Made by a program: the position numbers and the translations under genes. 64,000 bases of DNA. Source: Pelomonas sp051857475. GTDB taxonomy: Bacteria; Pseudomonadota; Gammaproteobacteria; Burkholderiales; Burkholderiaceae_C. Below, piece by piece: positions 44,746 through 53,018 of this stretch (position 1 is the first letter of the stretch; each line of letters opens with the position of its first letter). Under the pieces are notes generated by a model. It was not told the origin of the DNA and did no database searches. It saw nothing but the letters and a program-made list of their open reading frames with translations. The stretch covers positions 620,001 to 684,000 of the forward strand of contig NZ_JBPZGZ010000001.1 of NCBI RefSeq assembly GCF_051857475.1, in the 5' to 3' direction.

Positions 44746-45942
44746 ATGAGCCAGGCCTTCTATCAACATCTGCAGACTGAACTCGACGGCATCCGTGCCG
44801 CCGGCCTCTTCAAGGCCGAGCGCATCATCACGACGCCCCAGGGCGCCGTCGTCAAGACGACCGACGGCCGCGAGGTCATCAACCTCTGCGCGAACAACTA
44901 CCTGGGCCTGTCCTCCCACCCCCAGGTCATCGAGGCCGCGCACGAAGCCCTGCGCACGCATGGTTTCGGCCTGTCGTCGGTGCGCTTCATCTGCGGCACC
45001 CAGGACCTGCACAAAGAGCTGGAAGGCCGCATCGCCCGCTTCGTCGGCTGCGAGGACGCCATCCTCTACGCGGCGGCCTTCGACGCCAACGGCGGTTTGT
45101 TCGAGCCCCTGCTGGGCGAGCAGGACGCCATCATCAGCGACGCGCTCAACCATGCCTCCATCATCGACGGCATCCGCCTGTGCAAGGCCCAGCGCTACCG
45201 CTACGAGCACAACAACCTCGAGGACCTCGAGCGTTGCCTGAAGGAAGCCAAGGAGAAGGGTGCCCGCTTCACGCTGGTTTTCACCGACGGCGTGTTCTCC
45301 ATGGACGGCACCATCGCCCAGCTCGACAAGATCCGCGCGCTCTGCGATCAGTACGACGCCCTGCTGGGCATCGATGAATGCCATGCCAGCGGTTTCCTCG
45401 GCAAGACGGGCCGCGGCACGGCCGAGCATCGTGGCGTGTTCGGCAAGATCGACATCGTCACCGGCACCTTCGGCAAGGCCCTGGGCGGCGCCTCGGGCGG
45501 CTTCACGGCCGCGCGCAAGGAAGTCGTCGAGCTGCTGCGCCAGCGCTCGCGCCCCTATCTGTTCAGCAACACGCTGGCGCCCAGCATCGCCGGCGCGTCG
45601 CTGGCGGTGTTGGACCTGCTGGAAGGCTCCACGGCCCTGCGCGACAAGCTGGAAGCCAACACCGCCTATTTCCGCGAGGCCATCCAGGCGGCCGGCTTCG
45701 AGATCAAGCCCGGCACCCACCCCATCGTGCCCATCATGGTCTACGACGCGGTGAAGGCGCAGGAGCTGTCCAAGCGCATCCTGGAGCTGGGTATCTACGC
45801 TGTCGGCTTTTTCTTCCCCGTCGTGCCCAAGGGCCAGGCCCGCATCCGCGTGCAGATCTCGGCCGTGCACGAGCGCGAGCATCTCGAAAAGGCGGTTGCA
45901 GCCTTCACCCAGGCCGGCAAGGAACTGGGGATCCTGAAATGA
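44746..45942 (+). CDS. kbl: 2-amino-3-ketobutyrate CoA ligase
   Basis: A 398-residue PLP enzyme of the alpha-oxoamine synthase family that cleaves 2-amino-3-ketobutyrate with CoA to glycine and acetyl-CoA. It has NLCANNYLGLSSHP, DEN-type loop DGVFSMDGTIAQLDKI, and the PLP lysine in TGTFGKALGGASGGF. The ATG at 44746 follows AGGAGC. It acts directly after the adjacent threonine dehydrogenase, whose start codon overlaps its stop. Confidence 0.96.
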   Translation: MSQAFYQHLQTELDGIRAAGLFKAERIITTPQGAVVKTTDGREVINLCANNYLGLSSHPQVIEAAHEALRTHGFGLSSVRFICGTQDLHKELEGRIARFVGCEDAILYAAAFDANGGLFEPLLGEQDAIISDALNHASIIDGIRLCKAQRYRYEHNNLEDLERCLKEAKEKGARFTLVFTDGVFSMDGTIAQLDKIRALCDQYDALLGIDECHASGFLGKTGRGTAEHRGVFGKIDIVTGTFGKALGGASGGFTAARKEVVELLRQRSRPYLFSNTLAPSIAGASLAVLDLLEGSTALRDKLEANTAYFREAIQAAGFEIKPGTHPIVPIMVYDAVKAQELSKRILELGIYAVGFFFPVVPKGQARIRVQISAVHEREHLEKAVAAFTQAGKELGILK

Positions 45943-46892
45943 GCAGCACCCCGCGCATCCTCATCATCGGCGCCAACGGCCAGATCGGCACCGAGCTGGC
46001 CACGGAGCTGGCCCGGCTGCACGGTGAAGACGCCGTCATCACCAGCGACCTGACGCCGCAAGGGCGCGTGCGCACCCTCAAGCACGAGGCCCTGGACGTG
46101 ACCGATGCGGGCGCGCTGGCAACAATAGTCAAGCGCCACCACATCACCCAGATCTACCACCTCGCCGCAGCCCTGTCGGCCAATGGCGAGAAGCACCCGA
46201 TGTGGGCCTGGGACCTGAACATGAAGGGCCTGCTCAATGTGCTGGAGCTGGCCCGACACGAGAAGCTGGAAAAGATCTTCTGGCCCAGCTCCATCGCCGC
46301 CTTCGGTCCCAACACGCCGGCCGTCGACACGCCGCAGACCACGGTCATGGACCCGACCACGGTCTACGGCATCTCCAAGCTTGCCGGCGAGCGCTGGTGC
46401 GCCTGGTATCACGCCAAGCACGGCGTGGACGTGCGCAGCCTGCGCTACCCCGGCCTCATCAGCTGGAAGACGCCGCCCGGCGGCGGCACGACCGACTACG
46501 CCGTGGAGATCTTCCACTCGGCGCTGAAGGAAGGCCGCTACACCTGCTTCCTGGAGAAAGACCAGGCCCTGCCGATGATGTACATGCCCGATGCGCTGCG
46601 CGCCACCATCGAGCTGATGAACGCGCCGGCAGACAAGATCAAGCAGCGCGGCAGCTACAACCTCGCGGGCGTCAGCTTCACGCCGGAAGGCATCGCCGCC
46701 TCCATCCGCCGACGCATCCCGGACTTCTCGATGGACTGCGTGCCTGACTTCCGGCAGTCCATCGCCGCCAGCTGGCCGCAGCGCATCGACGACACCGACG
46801 CCCAGGCCGACTGGGGCTGGAAGCTGCAGTACGACCTCGACGCGATGGTCGACGACATGCTGGCGAATCTGGGCCCACAGCTCAAGTCCTGA
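45939..46892 (+). CDS. tdh: L-threonine 3-dehydrogenase (SDR type)
   Basis: A 317-residue NAD-dependent short-chain dehydrogenase that oxidises threonine to 2-amino-3-ketobutyrate. The nucleotide loop is IIGANGQIGTEL, and the catalytic Tyr/Lys pair is in TTVYGISKLAGERW. LRYPGLISWKTPPGGGTTDYA is the signature of the epimerase-like TDH group described from Cupriavidus. It is translationally coupled to kbl. Its end overlaps the convergent DUF4438 gene by 11 nt. Confidence 0.94.
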   Translation: MSSTPRILIIGANGQIGTELATELARLHGEDAVITSDLTPQGRVRTLKHEALDVTDAGALATIVKRHHITQIYHLAAALSANGEKHPMWAWDLNMKGLLNVLELARHEKLEKIFWPSSIAAFGPNTPAVDTPQTTVMDPTTVYGISKLAGERWCAWYHAKHGVDVRSLRYPGLISWKTPPGGGTTDYAVEIFHSALKEGRYTCFLEKDQALPMMYMPDALRATIELMNAPADKIKQRGSYNLAGVSFTPEGIAASIRRRIPDFSMDCVPDFRQSIAASWPQRIDDTDAQADWGWKLQYDLDAMVDDMLANLGPQLKS

Positions 46893-47898
46893 ACGCGAGT
46901 TTGGGCGGCACCTCGCGCAGCTTGCAGCGCATACGCCGGTCCCGCTCGGCCAGCGTCAGCCGCTCGCGTGCCGGCACCGGCTGACGCACACCCAATGCGG
47001 CAGCGAGATTGGCGTCAGGTTCGCGCCGCGGTCGCAGCAGCTCGGCCGGCCCCGTGATCAGCGGCGTGACGCCCGGCCCATGGCCGCTGACCGTGCTGTC
47101 GCCATGCACGATGACGCCGATGGTCACGCGGCCCTCGCGCCAGCTCGGACCACGGCGGGTGTCGGCATCGGTGATGGCGACGAAATCGCCGAAGCGCAGG
47201 CTGCCCAGTCGGTAGCGCTCGCGGGCCGCGCGATCGGCCAGCTGGATGTCGTAGTCGCCACGCCAGGCCGTGTTCTTGCCCAGTCCCGAGCCCATCAGCC
47301 GCGCCGGGATCAGATGCGTGACCGGCACGGATAGCTGCCCATCGCGCTCGGTGATGCCCCAGCGCCCGAGCAGCAGTGGCGCGCAGTTCATCAGCTCGGC
47401 GCGGGGATGCCTGGGCAGGCGCAAGCCCTGGCCGATGGAGGTGATGGCGATGCGGTCGCCAATCGCCAGGCGGCGCAGCACCTCGGGCGGGAAGTCCACC
47501 ATCACGTGGTTGACGCCGCCATGCTTGCCCGTCACCCAGCCCTGCTGGCCGCGCGCCGCGCCGCTCAGCACGCGGGCGCGGTTGCCGACGCAGGCATAGG
47601 TGATCAGCGCGTTGTTGGGCCCGTCGCGCGGGCCGATGACTTCGCGGCCGTTGTTGTGCAGGGAGACGCCGGGCTCGATGTGGTCGCCCGCCAGGCCCAC
47701 GCAGAGGTCGCCGATGCGCCGGTTCAGCACGATGCCGCCGGTGCCGGGCAGCACGCGCGGCACGCCGTCGTAGCCGATGCGATAGGGCATGGCGCGCGCG
47801 ACCGGATGGGCGATCTGGCCCTGCACGGTCACGGCGACCAGCTCGTCGCGGTTGAAGCTCGGGCCGCCTTGCGGCGTGCTGGGGGGCTCGGCATACAT
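46882..47898 (-). CDS. DUF4438 protein, last gene of the nine-gene locus
   Basis: A 338-residue protein. GYDGVPRVLPGTGGIVLNRR, LAGDHIEPGVSLHNN, VTGKHGGVNHVMVDFP, LMGSGLGKNTAWRGDYDI and GHGPGVTPLITGP recur in the DUF4438 family known from Thermotoga and other bacteria and archaea. I recall no established function. The dense conserved Gly/His/Asp motifs look like an enzyme active site. It is the most widely distributed member of this locus and starts 18 nt after the previous gene. There is no signal peptide. Confidence 0.8.
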   Translation of the reverse strand: MYAEPPSTPQGGPSFNRDELVAVTVQGQIAHPVARAMPYRIGYDGVPRVLPGTGGIVLNRRIGDLCVGLAGDHIEPGVSLHNNGREVIGPRDGPNNALITYACVGNRARVLSGAARGQQGWVTGKHGGVNHVMVDFPPEVLRRLAIGDRIAITSIGQGLRLPRHPRAELMNCAPLLLGRWGITERDGQLSVPVTHLIPARLMGSGLGKNTAWRGDYDIQLADRAARERYRLGSLRFGDFVAITDADTRRGPSWREGRVTIGVIVHGDSTVSGHGPGVTPLITGPAELLRPRREPDANLAAALGVRQPVPARERLTLAERDRRMRCKLREVPPKLAFRT

Positions 47899-47916
47899 GG
47901 GCAGGCTCCGTGAGGA

Positions 47917-48681
47917 TCAAAGCCGATACCACCAGGCCCGGCTGCGCTGCCAGGGGTCCTGGGTGTCGTCGTTCGATGCATCGGCGTCGGGCGGCAGCGT
48001 CAGTGCGTGAACGGCGCAGACATGCTGGACCGACTGCAGCAGGGCCGCGAGACCTGCCGCGGCGATGGCCTGGCGCACGAAGGCGCGCTCGGCCGCCAGC
48101 AGGCTGGTCGCATCGCTCTCGGCCAGCAGCCGTGGGGGCGGGTCCAGCCCGCTGAGCGCCTCGACGGGGCCGGGCGCGGCTTCGGCATCCGGCGCGCGGC
48201 ACAGGATCAAGGCGCCGTCCAGGGCTGCCGACAGCGCCAGCGCATCATGCGCGCCAGCTACGGGGTCGAAGCCATGGCACCAGCCGCGCGCTGCTGGCTT
48301 GGTCTGGTGGGACTGCAGGGCCTCGGCATGCCACTCGAAGCGCTCCACCAGCGAGTCGTCGCTGCCAGCGCTGCCGCGCAGCTGTGACTCGGCCAGGTTG
48401 TCGCCCACCCAGCGCAGCGTCCAGGAGCCGGCATCGGTGCCGTCGCGCAGCGCGGTCCAGTCGTTCAGGGCCAGGGGATGCAGGCCCTGCTGGTTCTCGC
48501 TGCCCAGCATTTCGCTGGCATCCAGCACCTGCCAGAACGAGCGCGGCAGCCAGGTCTCGAAGACGCGCGTCAGGCCCAGGGCCAGCTTGAGTCCGCAGGC
48601 CTGGCCCAGCACCAGGGCCGGGTCCAGCACGCAGCGCAACTTGACGCCGTCGACGGTGACGCGCAGGTCGCTGGCACTCAT
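47917..48681 (-). CDS. uncharacterised protein (254 aa), locus gene 8
   Basis: I do not recognise this protein. It is 254 residues, rich in Ala and Leu, with many tryptophans (SFWQVLD, GSWTLRWVGDN, DPWQRSRAWWYRL). The N-terminal part looks like beta structure: VTVDGVKLRCVLDPALV. It has no signal peptide and no membrane helix. The central WCHGFDPVAGAHDALALSAA could be a turn-rich domain. It starts 2 nt after the stop of the upstream gene, so translation is coupled. Confidence 0.75.
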   Translation of the reverse strand: MSASDLRVTVDGVKLRCVLDPALVLGQACGLKLALGLTRVFETWLPRSFWQVLDASEMLGSENQQGLHPLALNDWTALRDGTDAGSWTLRWVGDNLAESQLRGSAGSDDSLVERFEWHAEALQSHQTKPAARGWCHGFDPVAGAHDALALSAALDGALILCRAPDAEAAPGPVEALSGLDPPPRLLAESDATSLLAAERAFVRQAIAAAGLAALLQSVQHVCAVHALTLPPDADASNDDTQDPWQRSRAWWYRL

Positions 48682-48683
48682 GT

Positions 48684-49187
48684 TCAGCCTCCCTCGTCGA
48701 ATGCGTCGAAGACATCGCTGGGGCGCAGGCGCACCGGCGCGGCCTGGCTGCCGCTGCGGTCCAAGGTCGGCGCTGTGGCGCCGGCGGCGTAGACCAGCTT
48801 GCGCAGCAGCGCACCGCTGGTCGGGTCGATCTGCAGGAAGACATTGCGCACATTCGGATTGCGGGCCGCGATGTGGCGTTGCATCTGGCCGGGCTGGGTG
48901 TCCACCTCGATGTGGGTGGGGCGGTTGCCGCGGCGCGGGTTGTTGAAGTTCGCATCCGGGCGCAAGCGGCGCGCGGGTTGGCCGGCGCCGCGCGGCTTGT
49001 CCACGCGCACCGGCGTGCCGGGGAACCAGCGCCTGAGGTCATTGGTCAGGCTGCCGATGACATGCCAGTGCGACAGATTGGGCGACAGGCCGCGCTGCGG
49101 GCGCGGCAACTGCGTCAGCGCGTCGATGCCCGCATCCACTTCGGCCAGCGCGTCGTCGATGACGGCGGCGTCCCAGCTGGCGTCCAT
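48684..49187 (-). CDS. uncharacterised protein (167 aa), locus gene 7
   Basis: No family recognised. The N-terminal 45 residues are acidic and helical (WDAAVIDDALAEVDAGIDAL). The middle is basic and proline/arginine-rich (GTPVRVDKPRGAGQPARRL), followed by a segment with strand character, RNVFLQIDPTSGALLRKLVY. The C terminus is again acidic (PSDVFDAFDEGG), echoing the DEFD-like composition of the first two genes of the locus. It is cytoplasmic by absence of a signal. Confidence 0.72.
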   Translation of the reverse strand: MDASWDAAVIDDALAEVDAGIDALTQLPRPQRGLSPNLSHWHVIGSLTNDLRRWFPGTPVRVDKPRGAGQPARRLRPDANFNNPRRGNRPTHIEVDTQPGQMQRHIAARNPNVRNVFLQIDPTSGALLRKLVYAAGATAPTLDRSGSQAAPVRLRPSDVFDAFDEGG

Positions 49188-49199
49188 GCGCTTCTCCGA

Positions 49200-50285
49200 T
49201 CAAGCGGCTTGGCGCACGCCCAGCACGCTCTGAAGCGCTGGGGTCACACCCGGGAAGCCACGACCTTCCGGGGTCATGCGATACGCCGCCACCCAGGCCT
49301 CGGCGTGGGCGCCCATGGGCCGCACGACGCTCTGGAACAGGATGGGGTCGATGGCCGTCTTGAAGTCGTTGTCGGCGATGAACTGCAGGATGCGCCGGCC
49401 GCTCTCGGCCATCTTTGCGCGCTGGCTGGGCTCGGCCACGCCGCCGAGGTAGCGGTTGGAGACGATCTCCACCACGTCCCACTTGGTGTTGGCGTCAAAC
49501 GCCTTCTTGATATCGGGCGCGTCCAGCAGCTGCAGCACCGTCTTCAGGTGGTGGCCCGTCTCCATGGCCAGCGAGAAGATGTTGCCGTAGGTCGAGCGGT
49601 CCAGCGCATAGCGCAGGTCCAGGCCGATGCGCTGCACGGTGGCCACGCTGCCGAAGGGGCGCTGCTCGATGAGCTGGCCGCCGCGGATGACCTCGCCGAT
49701 CAGCAGGTCGCGGAAGTACTGGCCCAGGGCCACCATGAAGCCCACCATCTGGCGGTGGAAGTTGCGGTTGGTGACCGCCCCCGCCGGTGCCTGGGCCGTG
49801 CCGTAGTTGAAGGCGCGGCGGTAGGCCACCATGCGGTCGGCGCGCTTGTAGCGCAGCGGCGTCCATTTCTCCAGCAGGTAGAGGCCGCGGGCGCCGGGGC
49901 CGCGCTGGATGCGCATCTTGCCGAGGCGGAACAGGCGCAGCAGCGTGTCGACGACCTCGAAGATCTTCATGCGCTCGTGCTGGTAGATGTAGTACAGCTC
50001 GGCCGCGGCATGCAGCTGGCTGGGCACGACGGCGTCGTCGAAGTCCGGCGTGATGAAGGGGTAGGAGATCTTGTCGAAGTCCGGCGCCCCGTGGTCGCCA
50101 AAGCCGACCAGGTCGAGGAAGCCGTCGCGGCCCTCGCCGTTGGCGGCGCCCTTGAGCAGCTCGCTGAAGCGCTGCTCGAAAGGCTGCTCGAACTTCTGCC
50201 GTTCAGCGGCAGGCATGGCCGCCAGCTGGTCACGCAGGAAGGTCTCCCACAGCCGCTGGATGGTCTCGGTGGTCTGGAAGCTCAT
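49200..50285 (-). CDS. uncharacterised protein (361 aa), locus gene 6
   Basis: Not assigned. A mostly helical soluble protein without cysteine. The N-terminal FLRDQLAAMPAAERQKFEQPFEQRF is a charged helix. It then has LHAAAELYYIYQHERMKIFEVVDTLLRLFRLGKM and, later, NIFSLAMETGHHLKTVLQLLDAPD and a long conserved-looking LLIGEVIRGGQLIEQRPFG. The helical, aromatic-rich build suggests a structural or scaffold protein rather than a classical enzyme, but this is a guess. Confidence 0.78.
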   Translation of the reverse strand: MSFQTTETIQRLWETFLRDQLAAMPAAERQKFEQPFEQRFSELLKGAANGEGRDGFLDLVGFGDHGAPDFDKISYPFITPDFDDAVVPSQLHAAAELYYIYQHERMKIFEVVDTLLRLFRLGKMRIQRGPGARGLYLLEKWTPLRYKRADRMVAYRRAFNYGTAQAPAGAVTNRNFHRQMVGFMVALGQYFRDLLIGEVIRGGQLIEQRPFGSVATVQRIGLDLRYALDRSTYGNIFSLAMETGHHLKTVLQLLDAPDIKKAFDANTKWDVVEIVSNRYLGGVAEPSQRAKMAESGRRILQFIADNDFKTAIDPILFQSVVRPMGAHAEAWVAAYRMTPEGRGFPGVTPALQSVLGVRQAA

Positions 50286-50327
50286 GGTGTGGCTCCGGCG
50301 TGGCGTTGCACTCGAGGTGGATGGGAA

Positions 50328-50996
50328 TCAGCCCAGATGGGCGGTGATCACGGGGATCAGGGCATGCACTTCGGTGAAGCGCCGGTGGCGGATGTCGAAG
50401 TCCTTGGTGGCGAAAGGCGTGAAGGCCTCCAGATAGCGTTTCAGCAGGTCGGGCGACGTGCCCAGCAGCTGGCGCGCTTCGGGTTCGGCGGCTGCCAGCA
50501 GCTTCTGCAGCGCGACGTTCTCGCCGAACTCGGCCTTGTTCTGCTTGTCCGGCTGGCCCGGGTTGGCGTCCACGGCCAGGGTCAGCACCTGGGCCAGCCA
50601 GCGCACGAGGGCGGCGTTCTTCGACGTCACGATGGCCGCGCCCGTGGTGGGCGCGGGCGCCGGTGCCGGCTGGAAGCCGTCGAGCTTGTCCAGCACCTTC
50701 TGCACCTGCTGGCCGACGCTGAGCGTGATGGCGTCGCTGGCGGCCTTGATGTCCGCGGCATGGGCGATCTTGAGTTGCGTCACCGCGCCGCCGACCTGCG
50801 TGGACATGGTGGTGTTCAGCGTCGTGATGCGGCTGTCGAGGGGCTGCAGTGCGGTGGCGACCACCTGGGGCAGGGCTTCGACGCCCTTGCGCGTGGCGGT
50901 GACGTCCAGGGCCGTGCTGCCCAGGTCCAGCCGCACCGGCGTGCCGAGGCTGCGATAGAGCTCGGGCGTGTAGACATTGATCTCTTCGAACGGCAT
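50328..50996 (-). CDS. uncharacterised protein (222 aa) with central coiled coil, locus gene 5
   Basis: No family recognised. It starts MPFEEINVYTPELYRSLGTP. Residues ~45-105 are coiled-coil-like, LQPLDSRITTLNTTMSTQVG through SVGQQVQKVLDKLD. A Pro/Ala linker (PAPAPAPT) leads to a helical C-terminal domain, LVRWLAQVLTLAVDANPG. A stalk plus linker plus helical head suits an oligomerising adaptor. There is no signal peptide. Confidence 0.76.
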   Translation of the reverse strand: MPFEEINVYTPELYRSLGTPVRLDLGSTALDVTATRKGVEALPQVVATALQPLDSRITTLNTTMSTQVGGAVTQLKIAHAADIKAASDAITLSVGQQVQKVLDKLDGFQPAPAPAPTTGAAIVTSKNAALVRWLAQVLTLAVDANPGQPDKQNKAEFGENVALQKLLAAAEPEARQLLGTSPDLLKRYLEAFTPFATKDFDIRHRRFTEVHALIPVITAHLG

Positions 50997-51026
50997 GGTC
51001 GTTCTCCTTGGTTGGGGATGCCGGGC

Positions 51027-52991
51027 TCAGCGCCGCTGTTGCAGCGCCAGCACGCGATTGGGGCGGCCCAGGCCGCTGCGTTCGACGCGGTCGACGATGC
51101 TGTCCAGCGAGGTCTCCAGCGTCGGCGGCAGGTTGATGCCGCGGCGGTCGAGGCAGTCGTGGCCGACGACGGCGCGGACGGCGCTCTGCACCACGCTGCG
51201 CAGTTCACCCAGCGACTTGTCGATCTGCGAGCAGTTGGCCACCATGGAATGCACCAGGTCCTTCCAGCGCTCCTCCATGTCCAGCTGGAGGCAGAGCTCT
51301 TGTTCCATGACACCGATGTAGGCGTCCAGGTCGAGGTCGGCAAAGCCGGGGATGCCCAGCCGCTGAAAGTCGGCGTTCACGGCCGAGATGGCGCGGTAGG
51401 GCGTGCACAGGTCGGTGACGCTAGCCTTGGCGGGGATGGGGTCGTTCAGGAACTTGGTGAGATCCTGCGGCTCGGCCACATGGGCGTCGCCGAGGGCCGT
51501 CCGGACTTCCTCGCCCAGGCTGCGCGCCCGCAGATAGGCCTTGTTGAAGGCGGTATCGGTGCTGAGGCTCAGCGTCGGCCTGAGGCTTTGCGCGATGCTC
51601 TTCAGCTGATCAAGGAGTTCGGTGTCCAGCGCGTCGACGCCGGCCACCTTGCAGGCGAACTGGCCGGTCAGCACCTGGTCGATCAGGAAGGCATAGGCCG
51701 CGGCCCGCCTCTCGGTGGTGCCGAAGTTGTCAAAGCCCAGGCCATAGAGGTCGATGGCGCGGTCCAGGTCATAGAGCAGCTTGTCCAGCAGCACCAGGCA
51801 GGCCTTGTTGCCCGTGCAGCAGCTGCCGGCCAGGCAGTCGATGGCGTCGGCCACCAGGCCGCGGCGCGTCGCCAGGTCGACGATGCGGCGGTCGGCGTCG
51901 TCCAGACCGGTGCTGCCGTACAGGCCGTAGAACAGCAGCGGCGGCCGCGCGATCTTCATCAGGCGGAAGCCGCCCGCCGAATCGAAGGCCGAGGCAAAGA
52001 GCTGCAGGGCTTCTAGGAAGGCATAGAGGGCGGGCGATTCGGGGCTGATGCCGCGCCGGCCCACGGTCACCAGGCGGCGGAAGCGCTCCAGCGCCAGCAG
52101 CGAGGTGGAACCCACCGAGCGCAGGCCGTCGGCGGTGTTGTCGCCGCTGCGCTGCACCAGCTCGTCCATGGTGCGGGCCAGTTCGGTCTCCACCAGCAGC
52201 GAGCGCAGGTCGTTCTGGCCCTGGGCTTCCAGCAGGTCGTTGAGCTGGCGGTAGGCGTCCAGGCCGCGGGGCCAGTCGTCGGGGCCATAGGCTGTCTGGG
52301 TGCTGCCGACCAGGTTGCGCAGCGCGTAGACGGCGGCGTCGCGCCGCGTCTGCAGATCGGCATAGGCGACCTGGGGCACATAGCGGCCGCCGCCGAAGCC
52401 GACATTGGCCAGGGCCTCGCCCATGATGACGAGCAGCAGATTGGCCGCCTCGTCCAGGCTTTGCGCCAGCTTGCGGAAGTCGGTCAGCATGGCCGGCGTG
52501 TGGGCACCGACGAGGCGGGCCAGGCGGGCGTAATCGTTGAGCTGGCGGCGCATCGCGAAGCCCTTGTCGCGGTTGCGGGGGTCCAGGCCGAAGCGGGCCG
52601 CGTTGTAGCCCTCGGACAAGGCCGCGCGTATGGCCTGGCCCCAGCCGCGCAGCTCGGGGGCCACATCCTTGAGCAGGGCGCTGTGGGTGAGGTGGTGCAG
52701 GTCGGTGTGGATGTCGTCCTGCGCCTGCTGCCACTCGGCGCCGCCGGCGGCGGTCAGCATCTGCACGACGGGCGGCGCCGAGTCGTGGGTCTGCAGGAAG
52801 GGCAGGCCGCGCGACTCCTGGCCGATGGCCTGGGCGCGGGGGTCGCTGCTGTAGCGGGTCAGCAGGGCCTGGGCGACCTGGTTGGGGTCGCTCGGGTCGC
52901 CGACCTTCAGCTCGCGGCGGATCAGGTTGTCCAGCACCAGGCGGTCTTGCCCGCTTTGCGGGGTGATGGACAGGGCGTTGGATGAGGCCAT
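51027..52991 (-). CDS. uncharacterised large protein (654 aa), locus gene 4
   Basis: The largest product of the locus and not assigned to any family. It is soluble and mainly helical. A cysteine-rich turn, CLAGSCCTGNKACLVLLDKL, lies near residue 395; other notable parts are VGTVGRRGISPESPALYAFL-like and ARPPLLFYGLYGSTGLDDAD. Further cysteines (CTPYRAIS, LCLQLD, NCSQI, HDCLDRRG) recur towards the C terminus, so metal or Fe-S binding is possible. No transmembrane segment or signal peptide is visible. Confidence 0.78.
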   Translation of the reverse strand: MASSNALSITPQSGQDRLVLDNLIRRELKVGDPSDPNQVAQALLTRYSSDPRAQAIGQESRGLPFLQTHDSAPPVVQMLTAAGGAEWQQAQDDIHTDLHHLTHSALLKDVAPELRGWGQAIRAALSEGYNAARFGLDPRNRDKGFAMRRQLNDYARLARLVGAHTPAMLTDFRKLAQSLDEAANLLLVIMGEALANVGFGGGRYVPQVAYADLQTRRDAAVYALRNLVGSTQTAYGPDDWPRGLDAYRQLNDLLEAQGQNDLRSLLVETELARTMDELVQRSGDNTADGLRSVGSTSLLALERFRRLVTVGRRGISPESPALYAFLEALQLFASAFDSAGGFRLMKIARPPLLFYGLYGSTGLDDADRRIVDLATRRGLVADAIDCLAGSCCTGNKACLVLLDKLLYDLDRAIDLYGLGFDNFGTTERRAAAYAFLIDQVLTGQFACKVAGVDALDTELLDQLKSIAQSLRPTLSLSTDTAFNKAYLRARSLGEEVRTALGDAHVAEPQDLTKFLNDPIPAKASVTDLCTPYRAISAVNADFQRLGIPGFADLDLDAYIGVMEQELCLQLDMEERWKDLVHSMVANCSQIDKSLGELRSVVQSAVRAVVGHDCLDRRGINLPPTLETSLDSIVDRVERSGLGRPNRVLALQQRR

Positions 52992-53018
52992 GGGGAGTCC
53001 TTGTGGTGATGGTCAGGT

